DNA of 56,087 nucleotides from Collinsella tanakaei (GTDB taxonomy: Bacteria > Actinomycetota > Coriobacteriia > Coriobacteriales > Coriobacteriaceae): assembly GCF_021531055.1 (NCBI RefSeq), contig NZ_JADYTL010000011.1, positions 1 to 56,087 of the forward strand, read 5' to 3'. The number at the start of each line of letters is the position of its first letter. The first letter of the stretch is position 1. Positions 8,042 through 16,680 of the stretch are shown in pieces. The notes under the pieces were generated by a model that was not told where the DNA came from, searched no databases, and worked only from the letters and a program-made list of their open reading frames with translations. The position numbers and the translations under genes are program-made.

Positions 8042-9025
8042 ATGAGGTTCCTACTCAATTTCACCGATGAGTTCGCGTTGGCGATCGGTCTGTGGCCGAT
8101 CGCCTCGCTTGTGCTCACCCTGCCGATCCTGGCATATCTCTACCACCGCGACGGCCGTCTGCGCGCCTGGTCGGCGGTCGGCGTGTACCTCGCCGTGCTG
8201 TACCTGCTATCGCTCGCGTGCTTCACGCTCTATCCGCTGCCGAGCGGCACGTCGGGTCCCGGTATCACCTACGGCATCGCGCCCCAGCTCAACCCTCTGC
8301 GCTTCATCAACGACGTGCGCTACGGCGGCGCCGCGGCGCTGTTCCAGATTCTCGCCAACGTGGTGTTCTTCATGCCGCTCGGCTTTTTCTGCCAGCGCAT
8401 CTTCCGCCGCGGCCTCCTCGCGTCCGTGATCGTCGGGTTCCTCGCGTCGCTTGCCATCGAGACCACGCAGCTCACGGGCATCTTCGGGCTGTATCCGTAC
8501 GCATACCGCACCTTCGACGTCAACGACCTCATGTGGAACACCGGCGGCGCCGTCATCGGATGGGGAGCCGCCGCGCTCATCGCCTTCGTACTGCCCGTCG
8601 ACCCCGAGGCCGATGATGACGAGGTCACCGACCGGCCGGGCTTGGTGCGCCGTTTCGTCGCGCTGTTCCTCGACCTGGTCCTGATCGTCGCCGCGACGGC
8701 CATCATGACGGCGGCCGCGATCTTCATCTCGTCGTGGTCCGAACCCGTGGCGAGCCTGTCGCTGGCGGTGCCCTGCGCGCTGTTCGGCGTATCCTACCTT
8801 GTCGTCGAGGGCATCATCCCATGGCTGCGCGACGGCCGCACGCCGGGGTCGGGTTTCGTGCACATGACGTTCGAGACGCGTCCGCGCTTCGGGTTCCGAC
8901 GCTTCCGCTTCTACGTCGCCCGGCTCGTGCTGATGCCGCTGTTCATCGTGGTCTTTCCGCTCGGCATCGCCGTGCTGGTCCTCTACTATCCGCGCCGCCA
9001 CCGCCTGCCCTACGACGCCATCTGA
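8042..9025 (+). CDS. VanZ-like and RDD-domain membrane protein
   Basis: 327 residues, mostly hydrophobic. The first half is VanZ-like: helices around LASLVLTLPILAYLYH, then the loop PLRFINDVRYGG, LANVVFFMPLGFF, IETTQLTG and the FDVNDLMWNTGG signature. The second half (from about residue 205) is an RDD module: DRPGLVRRFVALFLDLVLI and a later IIPWLRDGRTPG segment. VanZ domains are associated with lipid II or teichoplanin phenotypes, but many members are uncharacterised. It follows the deformylase-like gene by 8 nt with no clear separate ribosome binding site, consistent with translational coupling. Confidence 0.82.
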   Translation: MRFLLNFTDEFALAIGLWPIASLVLTLPILAYLYHRDGRLRAWSAVGVYLAVLYLLSLACFTLYPLPSGTSGPGITYGIAPQLNPLRFINDVRYGGAAALFQILANVVFFMPLGFFCQRIFRRGLLASVIVGFLASLAIETTQLTGIFGLYPYAYRTFDVNDLMWNTGGAVIGWGAAALIAFVLPVDPEADDDEVTDRPGLVRRFVALFLDLVLIVAATAIMTAAAIFISSWSEPVASLSLAVPCALFGVSYLVVEGIIPWLRDGRTPGSGFVHMTFETRPRFGFRRFRFYVARLVLMPLFIVVFPLGIAVLVLYYPRRHRLPYDAI

Positions 9026-9066
9026 TCGCCCGGCACCGCTCGCCCGGCCTGGCCGCCGCGCGCCTT

Positions 9067-9786
9067 CTACATCACGAGCGCCCAGGCCACGGCGATGACC
9101 ACCGCGGGCAGCATGTTCGCGGGCTTGAAGGTCTTCTCCCAGATCAGGTTCACGCCGACGCAGAAGATGAGCATCGATCCCACGAGCGCGAGATTCGCCA
9201 GCGCCGCGTCGGTCATGAGCGGGCGCAGCGGCAGGGCGAGCAGGGTGATGCACCCTTGGATCACTGCGACGGGTAGGGCCGAGAAGATGCAGCCGCGGCC
9301 GAGCGAGGCGCTCATCACGCAGACGATCACGGCGTCGAGCGCGCCTTTCAGGGCGAGCGTCGACCAGTCGCCCAAGATGCCGTCCTGGATCGAGCCGACG
9401 ATCGCCATCGCGCCGATGCTCACGGTGAGCGACGTGGACGCGAACCCGTTGACGAAGCGCGAATCGTTCGCGTTGCCGGTGGCACGCTTGAGCCATTCAC
9501 CCAGCTGGACAAAGCGGTTATCCAGATCGATCGCCTCGCCGATCGCCGATCCGAGCGCGAACGAGACGATCATCATGGCGGTCCCGCCGCTCGCAAGATG
9601 GTCGCCCTTGATGGCGAGCATGCGCTCCAGCGTGCCGCCGAGGCCGACGAACAGCACGCACAGGCCTGTGGCCTTCATGATCGTCTCCTGCATGCGGGGG
9701 ATAAGGAACCGCCCGCCGAGCAGGCCGACGATGCCCCCGGCTACGATGCAGATGACGTTGATGAGCGTGCCCAGCCCGATGACCAT
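9067..9786 (-). CDS. DUF554 family membrane protein
   Basis: 239 residues with six or seven hydrophobic segments. The start MVIGLGTLINVICIVAGGI and the Gly-rich FVGLGGTLERML segment are typical of DUF554 (YdfK/YqgA-type), predicted inner-membrane transporters of unknown substrate. GAAGGGAAG precedes ATG 9786 on the minus strand. It converges on the VanZ-RDD gene with 41 bp between the stop codons. No function can be assigned beyond the family. Confidence 0.85.
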   Translation of the reverse strand: MVIGLGTLINVICIVAGGIVGLLGGRFLIPRMQETIMKATGLCVLFVGLGGTLERMLAIKGDHLASGGTAMMIVSFALGSAIGEAIDLDNRFVQLGEWLKRATGNANDSRFVNGFASTSLTVSIGAMAIVGSIQDGILGDWSTLALKGALDAVIVCVMSASLGRGCIFSALPVAVIQGCITLLALPLRPLMTDAALANLALVGSMLIFCVGVNLIWEKTFKPANMLPAVVIAVAWALVM

Positions 9787-9898
9787 ACGCTTCCCTTCGC
9801 TGTGCTCCGAGGCGTATCGCCGGGCTCCAGCCGTCCGCGCGATCGTCCCGCCGCTGGCATCGTAGCAAAATCCGCGGCGCGATGCGTTCCGCCCGGAC

Positions 9899-10100
9899 CT
9901 ATCGGCCGTGTGACGTCACGTCGCCCCCGCCGTCACTGCCGTGCTGTGCAATATAGCTCGCCGGGTCGATTGCCGGTATCGGGGAGGTGGCGTAGCCGCG
10001 CAGGTTCCGCGTGACGATCAGGCTGCAGCCCGCTCCCGTGCCGTTTCGGCTTGGACGGCGTCCTCGAAGTCGTCGATCGGCAGTCGAGCGCCGCCCTCTG
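9899..10100 (-). pseudogene. C-terminal remnant of a PIN-domain (VapC-type) toxin, frameshifted
   Basis: On the minus strand one frame reads LPIDDFEDAVQAETARERAA and stops at 10018-10020. The neighbouring frame then reads SLIVTRNLRGYATSPIPAID and ends at 9899. Joined across one frameshift near 10020 they match the end of PIN nucleases: DFEDA (acidic residue), the T-R-N of the strand, then SP-PA-DPASYI. The N-terminal half with the first catalytic Asp (normally VDTN) is missing. It is therefore a truncated and frameshifted toxin relic. No antitoxin gene is seen next to it, unless the small gene at 10115 is related. Confidence 0.6.
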
Positions 10101-10114
10101 CGTGTTGTCTGTCT

Positions 10115-10411
10115 TCATGCCACCTTGCTGCCTGCCGGGGAGCGCCGTGCCACAAGGGTGACCTCATCCGCGCCCCGCGTCTCACGCCCCATCCGTCGTC
10201 CCGCGCGTTCCGCGTGCGCTCGCGCATGTTCGGCGGCGCGCCCTCGCAGCAGTCCGTCCATCAGGGAGTCCATGGCGTTCGGGTCGCCGATCTGCGCGCA
10301 GGTGATGGGGATCACCTCGATATCGGGAAACGCGTCGCGCTCGACGGGAGCGCTGCACGGGTCGTCGACGATCTCAAGCGCAAGATGCAGGAGTGGAAGA
10401 TACAGGGCCAT
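10115..10411 (-). CDS. Hypothetical protein, 98 residues
   Basis: ATG 10411 on the minus strand has a strong GAGGAGG 6 nt upstream and the product starts MALYLPLLHLALEIVDDP. The middle (IPITCAQIGDPNAMDSLMDG) and the Arg/Ala-rich end (RGRAAEHARAHAERAGRR) look like a short helical protein. I do not recognise the family. It lies directly upstream of the PIN-domain relic, in the place where an antitoxin would sit, but it shows no AbrB, Phd or ribbon-helix-helix motif. The C-terminal third may be out of its original frame. Confidence 0.5.
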   Translation of the reverse strand: MALYLPLLHLALEIVDDPCSAPVERDAFPDIEVIPITCAQIGDPNAMDSLMDGLLRGRAAEHARAHAERAGRRMGRETRGADEVTLVARRSPAGSKVA

Positions 10412-10727
10412 CGGTTCCTCCTCGGATGGGTTCGGAATCTGCGTCACTCTCGTCCGTCTCAGTGCGTACGGCACCGGTCGGGTCGTATCGGACGGGAACG
10501 CCGCCGTGCGGCCATGCTAGCGGTCGATTCTTTCCAGATTCCATGCGCGGTCCTACAGATCCCCGACAACCGCAGGTAGAAGGGCGCACATCACACGGAA
10601 AAACGCCGAAGATCGCAAACGTGTCCGTTCATGAGCTTGTCACAATCGCGGATAGCACCGCGCGCGACCACGTCGTTCGCTATAGTTGGTTGGAAAAGCG
10701 CTTTATTTTGCTAAAGAGAGGTCGCCC
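10412..10727. other. Intergenic region upstream of the lactate dehydrogenase-like operon
   Basis: No gene is seen. A TATAGT -10-like box at 10680-10685 and an A/T-rich stretch with AAAGCG-CTTT (about 10694-10703) lie just before the operon and are the likely promoter/operator region. The rest is featureless. Confidence 0.35.
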
Positions 10728-12329
10728 ATGGTCGACATCATTCCCATGGACCGCGAGCTGCAATCGTATCTGCGCGACGAATCGCGCAGTTCGGGCACGG
10801 CGGATTCCATATCCTTCCCGCGCGACGAGGGCGAGATCGTCGCGGTGCTCCGGCACCTGCGCGCCGTCGGCGGCGATGCGCCCGCCGCGGTGACGGTCCA
10901 GGGCGCGCGGACCGGCCTTGCCGCCGGTGCGGTGCCCGCGGGCGGTCACGTCATGAACCTCTCCCGCATGAACCGTTATCTCGGCTTGCGCATCGACGAT
11001 GACGGGACGTATTGCCTGCGCGTCCAGCCGGGTGTGGTCCTGTCCGAGCTCCGCCGCCACCTGAAAAACAAGACGCTGCCCTCCCAGGGGTGGGCGCCAG
11101 AGGACCATGCGGCCCTCGAGCGCATGTACGCGGGTCCCGAGCGGTTTTTCCCGACCGACCCGACGGAGACCTCTGCCTGTCTGGGCGGCATGGCGGCGTG
11201 CAACGCATCGGGAGCGCGGAGTTTCCGCTACGGTCCCATGCGTGCCCACGTCCGCGGCCTGCGCGTGGTGCTCGCCGACGGCGATACGGTCTCCCTTCGC
11301 CGCGGCGAGGTTCGGGCGCAGGGGAGGCGTCTGCGGCTCACGACGGAATCCGGGCGCACGTACGACCTTGCGCTTCCCACCTACTATATACCGCATGCCA
11401 AGAACGCCTCGGGCTACTTCATCGACGACGACATGGATGCCATCGACCTGTTCATCGGTTCGGACGGCACGCTCGGCGTCATCTCTGAGCTCGAGCTCAC
11501 GCTATCGGAGGTGCCTGCCGTCACGTGGGGCGTGAGCTGCTTTTTCAGCACCGAGACCGACGCCTGTGCGGCGACCGTCGCCATCCGCGCGGGCATCGCC
11601 GACGTCGTCGCGATCGAGTATTTCGACGCGGGCGCCCTCGATATCCTGCGCCATCAGCGCACGGCCGGCACGGCCTTCTCGACGCTGCCGATGCTTGACG
11701 ACGCATGGTCGTGCAGCGTCTACGTGGAGCTCGCCTGCGATTGTCGCGATCATGCACTCGCCGACCTCGCGCATCTGGGCGAGCTGCTCGTCGCGCATGG
11801 TGGGAGTCTCGACGACACATGGGTGGCGAGAACCGATGCCGACCGTGAGACGCTGCGCTTTTTCCGCCATGCCGTGCCGGAGAGCGTCAACATGCTCATC
11901 GACGAGCGACGGCGCACCGATCCGGCGATCACCAAGCTCGGCAGCGACATGTCGGTGCCCGACGACCGCCTGCTCGACGTGATGGACCTCTACCGCACGA
12001 CCCTCGCCGAGGCGGGGCTCCAGTCGGCCGCGTGGGGCCATATCGGCGATAACCATCTGCACGTGAACGTCCTGCCCCGCTCGATGGAGGAGTATGCGGC
12101 CGGCAAGCGCCTGTTCGCACGGTGGGCCGTCGAGGTCGTGCGCATGGGTGGCGCCGTCTCGGCGGAGCACGGCGTCGGCAAGCTCAAACGCGATTTCCTG
12201 ACGACCATGTACGGCGAGGCGCACATCCGCGAGATGGCGGCGCTCAAGCGGCAACTCGACCCGTACTGCCAGCTCGGACAGGGCAATCTGTTCGACGTGC
12301 GGCTCGCGAAGGAAGGTGATCGGGCGTGA
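10728..12329 (+). CDS. FAD-linked oxidase, GlcD/LctD-type (putative lactate dehydrogenase subunit)
   Basis: 533 residues. The N-terminal FAD-binding PCMH domain has VQGARTGLAAGAVPAGGH and TETSACLGGMAACNASGARS; LFIGSDGTLGVISELEL follows. The C-terminal catalytic half carries GHIGDNHLHVN and SAEHGVGKLK, the metal/substrate residues of D-2-hydroxyacid dehydrogenases. Its stop overlaps the start of etfB by 3 bp, and EtfA with a ferredoxin domain follows. This is the gene set of the Acetobacterium lactate dehydrogenase/Etf complex (LctD with LctBC), which drives NAD+-dependent lactate oxidation by electron confurcation. The exact 2-hydroxyacid is inferred, not shown. ATG 10728 follows AGAGAGG. Confidence 0.85.
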   Translation: MVDIIPMDRELQSYLRDESRSSGTADSISFPRDEGEIVAVLRHLRAVGGDAPAAVTVQGARTGLAAGAVPAGGHVMNLSRMNRYLGLRIDDDGTYCLRVQPGVVLSELRRHLKNKTLPSQGWAPEDHAALERMYAGPERFFPTDPTETSACLGGMAACNASGARSFRYGPMRAHVRGLRVVLADGDTVSLRRGEVRAQGRRLRLTTESGRTYDLALPTYYIPHAKNASGYFIDDDMDAIDLFIGSDGTLGVISELELTLSEVPAVTWGVSCFFSTETDACAATVAIRAGIADVVAIEYFDAGALDILRHQRTAGTAFSTLPMLDDAWSCSVYVELACDCRDHALADLAHLGELLVAHGGSLDDTWVARTDADRETLRFFRHAVPESVNMLIDERRRTDPAITKLGSDMSVPDDRLLDVMDLYRTTLAEAGLQSAAWGHIGDNHLHVNVLPRSMEEYAAGKRLFARWAVEVVRMGGAVSAEHGVGKLKRDFLTTMYGEAHIREMAALKRQLDPYCQLGQGNLFDVRLAKEGDRA

Positions 12330-13123
12330 ACATCGTGGTGTGCGTGAAGGCGGTCCCCTCCACGACGGAGGTCAAGATGGACCCGAAGACCAATACGATC
12401 GTGCGCGACGGGCGCGCCTCGGTCGTGAACCCGTTCGACGCGACGGCGCTCGAGATCGCCCTCCAGATCAAGGACGAGCGGACGGTTGCAGGCTTCCCGA
12501 CGACGGTGATCGTGCTGTCCATGGGCATTCCCGCCACGCAGGAGCTTTTGCGCGATTGCATCGCGCGCGGTGCGGACCGCGCGCTGTTGCTGACCGATCG
12601 GGCCTTCGCAGGTGCCGATACGCTCGCCACCACGTACGCGCTCGCCTGCGGGCTGCGCGAGCTCGGCACGGTCGATCTGGTGCTGTGCGGCAAGATGGCG
12701 GTCGATGGGGACACGGCTCAGATCGGGCCCGAGCTTGCGGGTTCCCTGGAGGCCTCCTGCATCACCGACGTGCGGTCCCTGGTTCGCATCGACGACGCGT
12801 CCGTCGCGGCTTGGCATGCGACCGATGAGGGGACCGAGCTTATCGAGACCGACCTGCCGGCGGTGCTCACGGTGTCCAAGGATGTGGCGCAGCTGCGGAT
12901 GCCGAGCATCGCGGGGGTGTTTTCCGCCGAGCGGGCGACCTGCGAGACATGTTCGGCCGCCGAGGTCGCCACCGATCCCTCGCGCATCGGCCTTGCCGGA
13001 TCGCCGACGCAGGTCGTGCGGTCGTTCGTGCCCGAGCGCGCCGCGAGTGCGCAGGTGATCGAGGGGACCATGGACGAGCAGGCGGCACGCGTCGCCGCCC
13101 TGATCGAGGAGGCTGTCCGATGA
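12326..13123 (+). CDS. etfB: Electron transfer flavoprotein beta subunit
   Basis: 265 residues starting at GTG 12326, which overlaps the upstream stop (GTGA). NIVVCVKAVPSTTEVKMD and NPFDATALEIALQIKD are EtfB signatures; VDLVLCGKMAVDGDTAQIGP is the conserved nucleotide-binding/interface segment of confurcating EtfBs. It pairs with the EtfA encoded by the next gene (ATGA overlap) to hold FAD and pass electrons between the dehydrogenase, NAD and ferredoxin. Strict translational coupling of all three genes supports one complex. Confidence 0.92.
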   Translation: MNIVVCVKAVPSTTEVKMDPKTNTIVRDGRASVVNPFDATALEIALQIKDERTVAGFPTTVIVLSMGIPATQELLRDCIARGADRALLLTDRAFAGADTLATTYALACGLRELGTVDLVLCGKMAVDGDTAQIGPELAGSLEASCITDVRSLVRIDDASVAAWHATDEGTELIETDLPAVLTVSKDVAQLRMPSIAGVFSAERATCETCSAAEVATDPSRIGLAGSPTQVVRSFVPERAASAQVIEGTMDEQAARVAALIEEAVR

Positions 13124-14316
13124 GCGGATTGACGGTCGATCGCGAGGCCTGCATCGGGTGCGGCCGGTGCGTGCGCGCGTGCGCGAACGCGGGGATCGAG
13201 CTTGTGTGGGAAGGGCCGCGCAAGTTCGCGCAGGCGACCGATGCGTGCGTGTTCTGCGGGTCGTGCGTGGATGCCTGCCCGTTCGATGCGATCTCCATCA
13301 ACAAGGATGGCGGTTCGGGCGGCGTCGACGTCTCGACGTTCCATGACATCTGGGTGTTCGCGCAGGTCACAGCCGACGGCTGCGTGCTGCCGGTCGCCTG
13401 CGAGCTGGTCGGTCGGGCCCGCGAGCTCGCCGATGTCCGGGGCTGTCATGTCGTCGCCGTGCTGGGCGAGGGCGCGGGCACGGCTGGTTCGGATAACGCC
13501 GAGCGCCTGATCGCCTGCGGCGCCGACGAGGTCATCCGCTGCCGCGACGCGCGGCTGGAACGGCTTGACACCGAGGTGTACGCGCGCTGGATCTGCGGGA
13601 TGGCGCGTGACCGTCGGCCGGAGGTGATCCTGTACGGAGCGACGGCGTTCGGGCGCGAGCTGGCGCCTGCGGTCGCGGTGCGGTTGCAGACGGGCCTCAC
13701 CGCCGATTGCACGGTGCTGGAGCTCGATTCCGCGACGGGGCTGCTGCAGCAGACGCGTCCGGCGTTCGGCGGCAACCTCATGGCGACGATCGTGTGTCCC
13801 GACCATCGTCCCCAGATGGCATCCGTTCGACCGGGTGTGTTCGCCGCTCCCGCGGGCGATCCGACGCGCGCAGGGACCGTGACCGATGTCGCGCTCGATG
13901 CGGGCATCGTGCCGCGGGTGCGTGTGCTCGCCGTCGAGCCGGCGGGAGCCGCGGCGACGATCGCCGATGCGGCGTGCCTTGTGGTCATCGGCCGCGGTAT
14001 CGGGGACAAAAAGCAGGTGCCGCTCATGCGGGAGCTTGCGGCCAAGCTGGGTGCTGAGCTCGGGTGCACCCGTCCGCTCGTCGAGGCGGGCTGGCTCGAG
14101 TATCCGCATCAGGTGGGGCAAACCGGCGCGTCGGTGGCGCCGCGGGTGCTGCTGAGCCTCGGCGTATCCGGTGCCATACAGCATCTGGCGGGTATCGGCG
14201 GTGCTCAGACCATCATCGCCGTCAACGAGGATCCCGACGCGCCGATCTTCGGCGTCGCCCACTACAAGGTCGTCGCCGACTGCGTCGACTTCGCTCGCGC
14301 CCTTCTCGCCACGTGA
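13120..14316 (+). CDS. etfA: Electron transfer flavoprotein alpha subunit with N-terminal 2[4Fe-4S] ferredoxin domain
   Basis: 398 residues. Eight cysteines in two CxxCxxCxxxC sets (11, 14, 17, 21 and 43, 46, 49, 53) form an N-terminal ferredoxin module. The EtfA core follows: ILYGATAFGRELAPAVAVRL, then the FAD-binding C-terminal block with VGQTGASVAPRVLLSLGVSG and IIAVNEDPDAPIFGVAHYKV. The extra ferredoxin domain is known from LctC and CarE, members of ferredoxin-using bifurcating complexes, so reduced ferredoxin is the likely partner. ATG 13120 overlaps the etfB stop (ATGA). It converges on azlD with 29 bp between. Confidence 0.92.
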   Translation: MSGLTVDREACIGCGRCVRACANAGIELVWEGPRKFAQATDACVFCGSCVDACPFDAISINKDGGSGGVDVSTFHDIWVFAQVTADGCVLPVACELVGRARELADVRGCHVVAVLGEGAGTAGSDNAERLIACGADEVIRCRDARLERLDTEVYARWICGMARDRRPEVILYGATAFGRELAPAVAVRLQTGLTADCTVLELDSATGLLQQTRPAFGGNLMATIVCPDHRPQMASVRPGVFAAPAGDPTRAGTVTDVALDAGIVPRVRVLAVEPAGAAATIADAACLVVIGRGIGDKKQVPLMRELAAKLGAELGCTRPLVEAGWLEYPHQVGQTGASVAPRVLLSLGVSGAIQHLAGIGGAQTIIAVNEDPDAPIFGVAHYKVVADCVDFARALLAT

Positions 14317-14345
14317 AAGACGTCAGGCGATCGTTCACGTCGATG

Positions 14346-14669
14346 TCACACGAAGACGAGGTTGACGAGGGCCATGTACGACAGCGTGCCGGCGAGGATC
14401 GCCCAGAGCATGTCGCGCCGCCACACGTACACACCGCCGGTGACAAGGATGCCGAGCGCCTCGGGTACGCCATGGGAGCCTGCGAAGACGTCGACGTCTT
14501 TCAGGCAGTACACCACGAGCAGGCCGAATACCGCTCCCGGTAGCACGCGGCCCAGATAGCGCACATAGCGCGGGGCGCCGTTGCGGAACGCGACGAACGG
14601 CAGGGCGCGCGTCAGGACCGTCGCCGCACCCGCGACGAGCACGGTTATCACCTGCTGCAGGATCGTCAT
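14346..14669 (-). CDS. azlD: Branched-chain amino-acid exporter, small subunit AzlD
   Basis: 107 residues with four hydrophobic segments. ATVLTRALPFVAFRNGAPR near the N-terminus is the AzlD signature. It works with AzlC in the inner membrane to export branched-chain amino acids and their analogues. It starts 6 bp after the azlC stop, so the two are co-transcribed on the minus strand. No terminator hairpin separates its end from convergent etfA. Confidence 0.9.
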   Translation of the reverse strand: MTILQQVITVLVAGAATVLTRALPFVAFRNGAPRYVRYLGRVLPGAVFGLLVVYCLKDVDVFAGSHGVPEALGILVTGGVYVWRRDMLWAILAGTLSYMALVNLVFV

Positions 14670-14675
14670 GGGCGC

Positions 14676-15404
14676 TCACCGTCCTTCCGCATCGTCGCGT
14701 GTGCTGTATATCGGCTCCAGCTTGGCGCGCGGCGCCGTGACGACGATCAGGATGGCGATCATCGCCGGAATCAAAAAGTTGTCCGTGCCGAATACGAGCA
14801 GGGCGGCGGCCGTTGCGATAAGCCCCGTGATCGAGCTCGCATGACACGGCTCGGACAGCCATTGATCGAGGAAGATAACCACGAACAGGGCGGTCATGGC
14901 AAACGAGATGCCCTGGACTGTCAGGGGGATCATGGCGCCGAAGATGCCGCCGAGCGTGCATCCGACGACCCAGAGGGATTGGTTCAGCAGGCTGACGAAC
15001 GTCATGAACCAGCCGCGATCGACGCCTTCGGGCACGCGCGCGGAGTAGTTGATGGAAAACGACTCGTCGCACATCGCGTAGATGAGATAGGGCTTCTTGC
15101 GACCCATGCCCTTGAAGGGCTCCAGCATAGACAGACCGTAGAACAGATGACGCGCCTGCACGACGAGGACCACGGCGAACGTGGTGAGCGGATCGAATGC
15201 GCCGGGTAGCATCGAGGCCACGATGAACTCGGCCGAACCTCCGAAGATGGCGATGGACATGAGCGTCGGCATCCACCAGGGCAGGCCGAGCGAGCTTGCG
15301 TACACGCCGCAGGTGATGCCGAGGAACACGAAGCCGGCCATGATGGGGACGGAAAGGGGGAGCGCCGCGCGAAACGCCGCCGTCTTGGTGCCCGGTCGCG
15401 CCAT
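14676..15404 (-). CDS. azlC: Branched-chain amino-acid exporter, large subunit AzlC
   Basis: 242 residues, multispanning. LPLSVPIMAGFVFLGITCGV and FGGSAEFIVASMLPG are the AzlC hallmarks; QARHLFYGLSML and MCDESFSI are conserved polar loops. It is the main pore of the AzlCD exporter. ATG 15404 follows GGGAGG on the minus strand; an in-frame upstream ATG (15443) lacks one. The upstream spacer (15405-15617) is packed with CCCC-AGGGG palindromes that could affect its expression. Confidence 0.91.
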   Translation of the reverse strand: MARPGTKTAAFRAALPLSVPIMAGFVFLGITCGVYASSLGLPWWMPTLMSIAIFGGSAEFIVASMLPGAFDPLTTFAVVLVVQARHLFYGLSMLEPFKGMGRKKPYLIYAMCDESFSINYSARVPEGVDRGWFMTFVSLLNQSLWVVGCTLGGIFGAMIPLTVQGISFAMTALFVVIFLDQWLSEPCHASSITGLIATAAALLVFGTDNFLIPAMIAILIVVTAPRAKLEPIYSTRDDAEGR

Positions 15405-15461
15405 GCCCCGCCTCCCATCTCTCGAATATCTGCAACGAGTCACAAGGATAGCGCAACAGGA

Positions 15462-15490
15462 TGTAAAAATACCCCAGGGGTTTTCTTACA
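15462..15490. repeat. 29-bp palindromic repeat, copy 1 (upstream of azlC)
   Basis: Near-palindrome: TGTAAAA-ATACCCC then AGGGG-TTTTCTTACA. It shares its core and TGTAAAA edges with the copies at 15492-15522, 30438-30466 and 30504-30532. Confidence 0.8.
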
Positions 15491-15491
15491 G

Positions 15492-15522
15492 ATGTAAAAA
15501 TACCCCAGGGGTTTTTCTACAT
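15492..15522. repeat. 31-bp palindromic repeat, copy 2 (upstream of azlC)
   Basis: Begins ATGTAAAAATACCCC and ends AGGGGTTTTTCTACAT, 1 bp after copy 1 and in the same orientation. Two looser relatives (core CTCCAGGGGTTTTCTTACG and AAGCCCCTGGGGTGCTTTA) follow at about 15547-15605, giving four related hairpins in the spacer between the cyclase gene end and azlC. Confidence 0.78.
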
Positions 15523-15617
15523 AAGAAAGCCTCCCGTCTCACGCAGTTCAAAACACTCCAGGGGTTTTCTTACGCCGGGGTGAAGCCCCTGGGGTGCTTT
15601 ATGTACGGTCGTCGGTT

Positions 15618-16373
15618 TTATTGCTCGAACACGGCGATGACGCGGGCGGGAAGGCCTGTGGCGCCTTCGATCCTCGGCCAGCTCACGAACACGATGGCCC
15701 CCGTCTCGGGTACCTTATCGAGATTCGCCATGACCTCCACCTGCAGGTGGCCGTGGTCGAGTACCCAGCGCTCGCAGGCAAGGTCATCGGCCTCGACGGC
15801 CAGATAGGACGCGTCGGTGTCGAACGTCTCGTGACCGTTCATGGCGATACCGCGTTCGTTGTAGAGGAACTGCAGCGCTTCCATCGACCAACCGGGGCAA
15901 TGCTCGCCGCCCTCGTCGTCGAAGTTGTTGAGCGCATCGTTGTCCGGCCAGCGCAGATACCAGTCCGTGCGCAGCGCCACGAACGCGCCCTCGGGGATGC
16001 GTCCATGCTCGGCCTCCCACTCCTCGATGTCCTCGACCGAGATCGCCACGTCGGGGCCCTGCGCGGCGATCTTGGGCGTGAGGTCGATCACGACGAACGG
16101 CATGGCCATGTCGGCGGCACCGTATGCCTCCGAACCCACCGCACCGGGCGTGAAATGGCTCGGGAAGTCGACATGCGTGCCGAACTGTCCCGGGAACTTG
16201 TAGGTGTGGATGCGGCAGGACAGCATCTCCTCGTCGTAGTCGAACACCGTGCGGCAAAGTTCGACCGAGCCTTCCGGGATGCCTGCCCAGTACGGGCTGT
16301 CGTCGGTCAGCGGATGGGAGAGCTCCACCCACTGACAGCTCTTCAACTTGGCAAGATCGGGCCACAGGCTCAT
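15618..16373 (-). CDS. Cyclase family protein (kynurenine formamidase-like)
   Basis: 251 residues. The metal-binding motif of the family is present as GQFGTHVDFPSHF, and ELSHPLTDDSPYW is the usual N-terminal block. PEGAFVALRTDW and NGHETFDTDASYL are further conserved segments. Family members are Mn/Zn hydrolases or cyclases acting on small amides or polyketides; kynurenine formamidase is the best-known activity, but no kynurenine pathway gene is nearby, so the substrate is unknown. ATG 16373 on the minus strand follows AAGGAG. It lies upstream of azlC, separated by the palindrome cluster. Confidence 0.88.
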   Translation of the reverse strand: MSLWPDLAKLKSCQWVELSHPLTDDSPYWAGIPEGSVELCRTVFDYDEEMLSCRIHTYKFPGQFGTHVDFPSHFTPGAVGSEAYGAADMAMPFVVIDLTPKIAAQGPDVAISVEDIEEWEAEHGRIPEGAFVALRTDWYLRWPDNDALNNFDDEGGEHCPGWSMEALQFLYNERGIAMNGHETFDTDASYLAVEADDLACERWVLDHGHLQVEVMANLDKVPETGAIVFVSWPRIEGATGLPARVIAVFEQ

Positions 16374-16496
16374 GGTGCATCCACTCCTTCGTGTCGGCGT
16401 TCGAACTTACCGAAGATGGTACCCGCTGACGCGAAATTACGTCATGACGTGACATGGGGCCAGACGTACTTTCACCTCCGGTCGACCTTCTTTCGT

Positions 16497-16527
16497 GACA
16501 AGATGGAGCCGGGTTCAATCTTATCGC
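16497..16527. repeat. GACAAGATGG-type palindrome, single degenerate copy
   Basis: GACAAGATGGAGCCGGGTTC then AATCTTATCGC: an imperfect palindrome related to the paired copies at 21253-21343 and 26283-26346. Confidence 0.65.
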
Positions 16528-16680
16528 CCTGTGAAAAACGTCAGACCTCACTTCACGCCGTAAACGGTCAGAAACGGGCAATACCGTTCACCGGTGCATA
16601 TCGACCATTTACCCATGGTGAACGATAATGAATGAATGTGACCGATTCTGGTGCTATCCTCTCGTTGTGAAGGAATTAGA

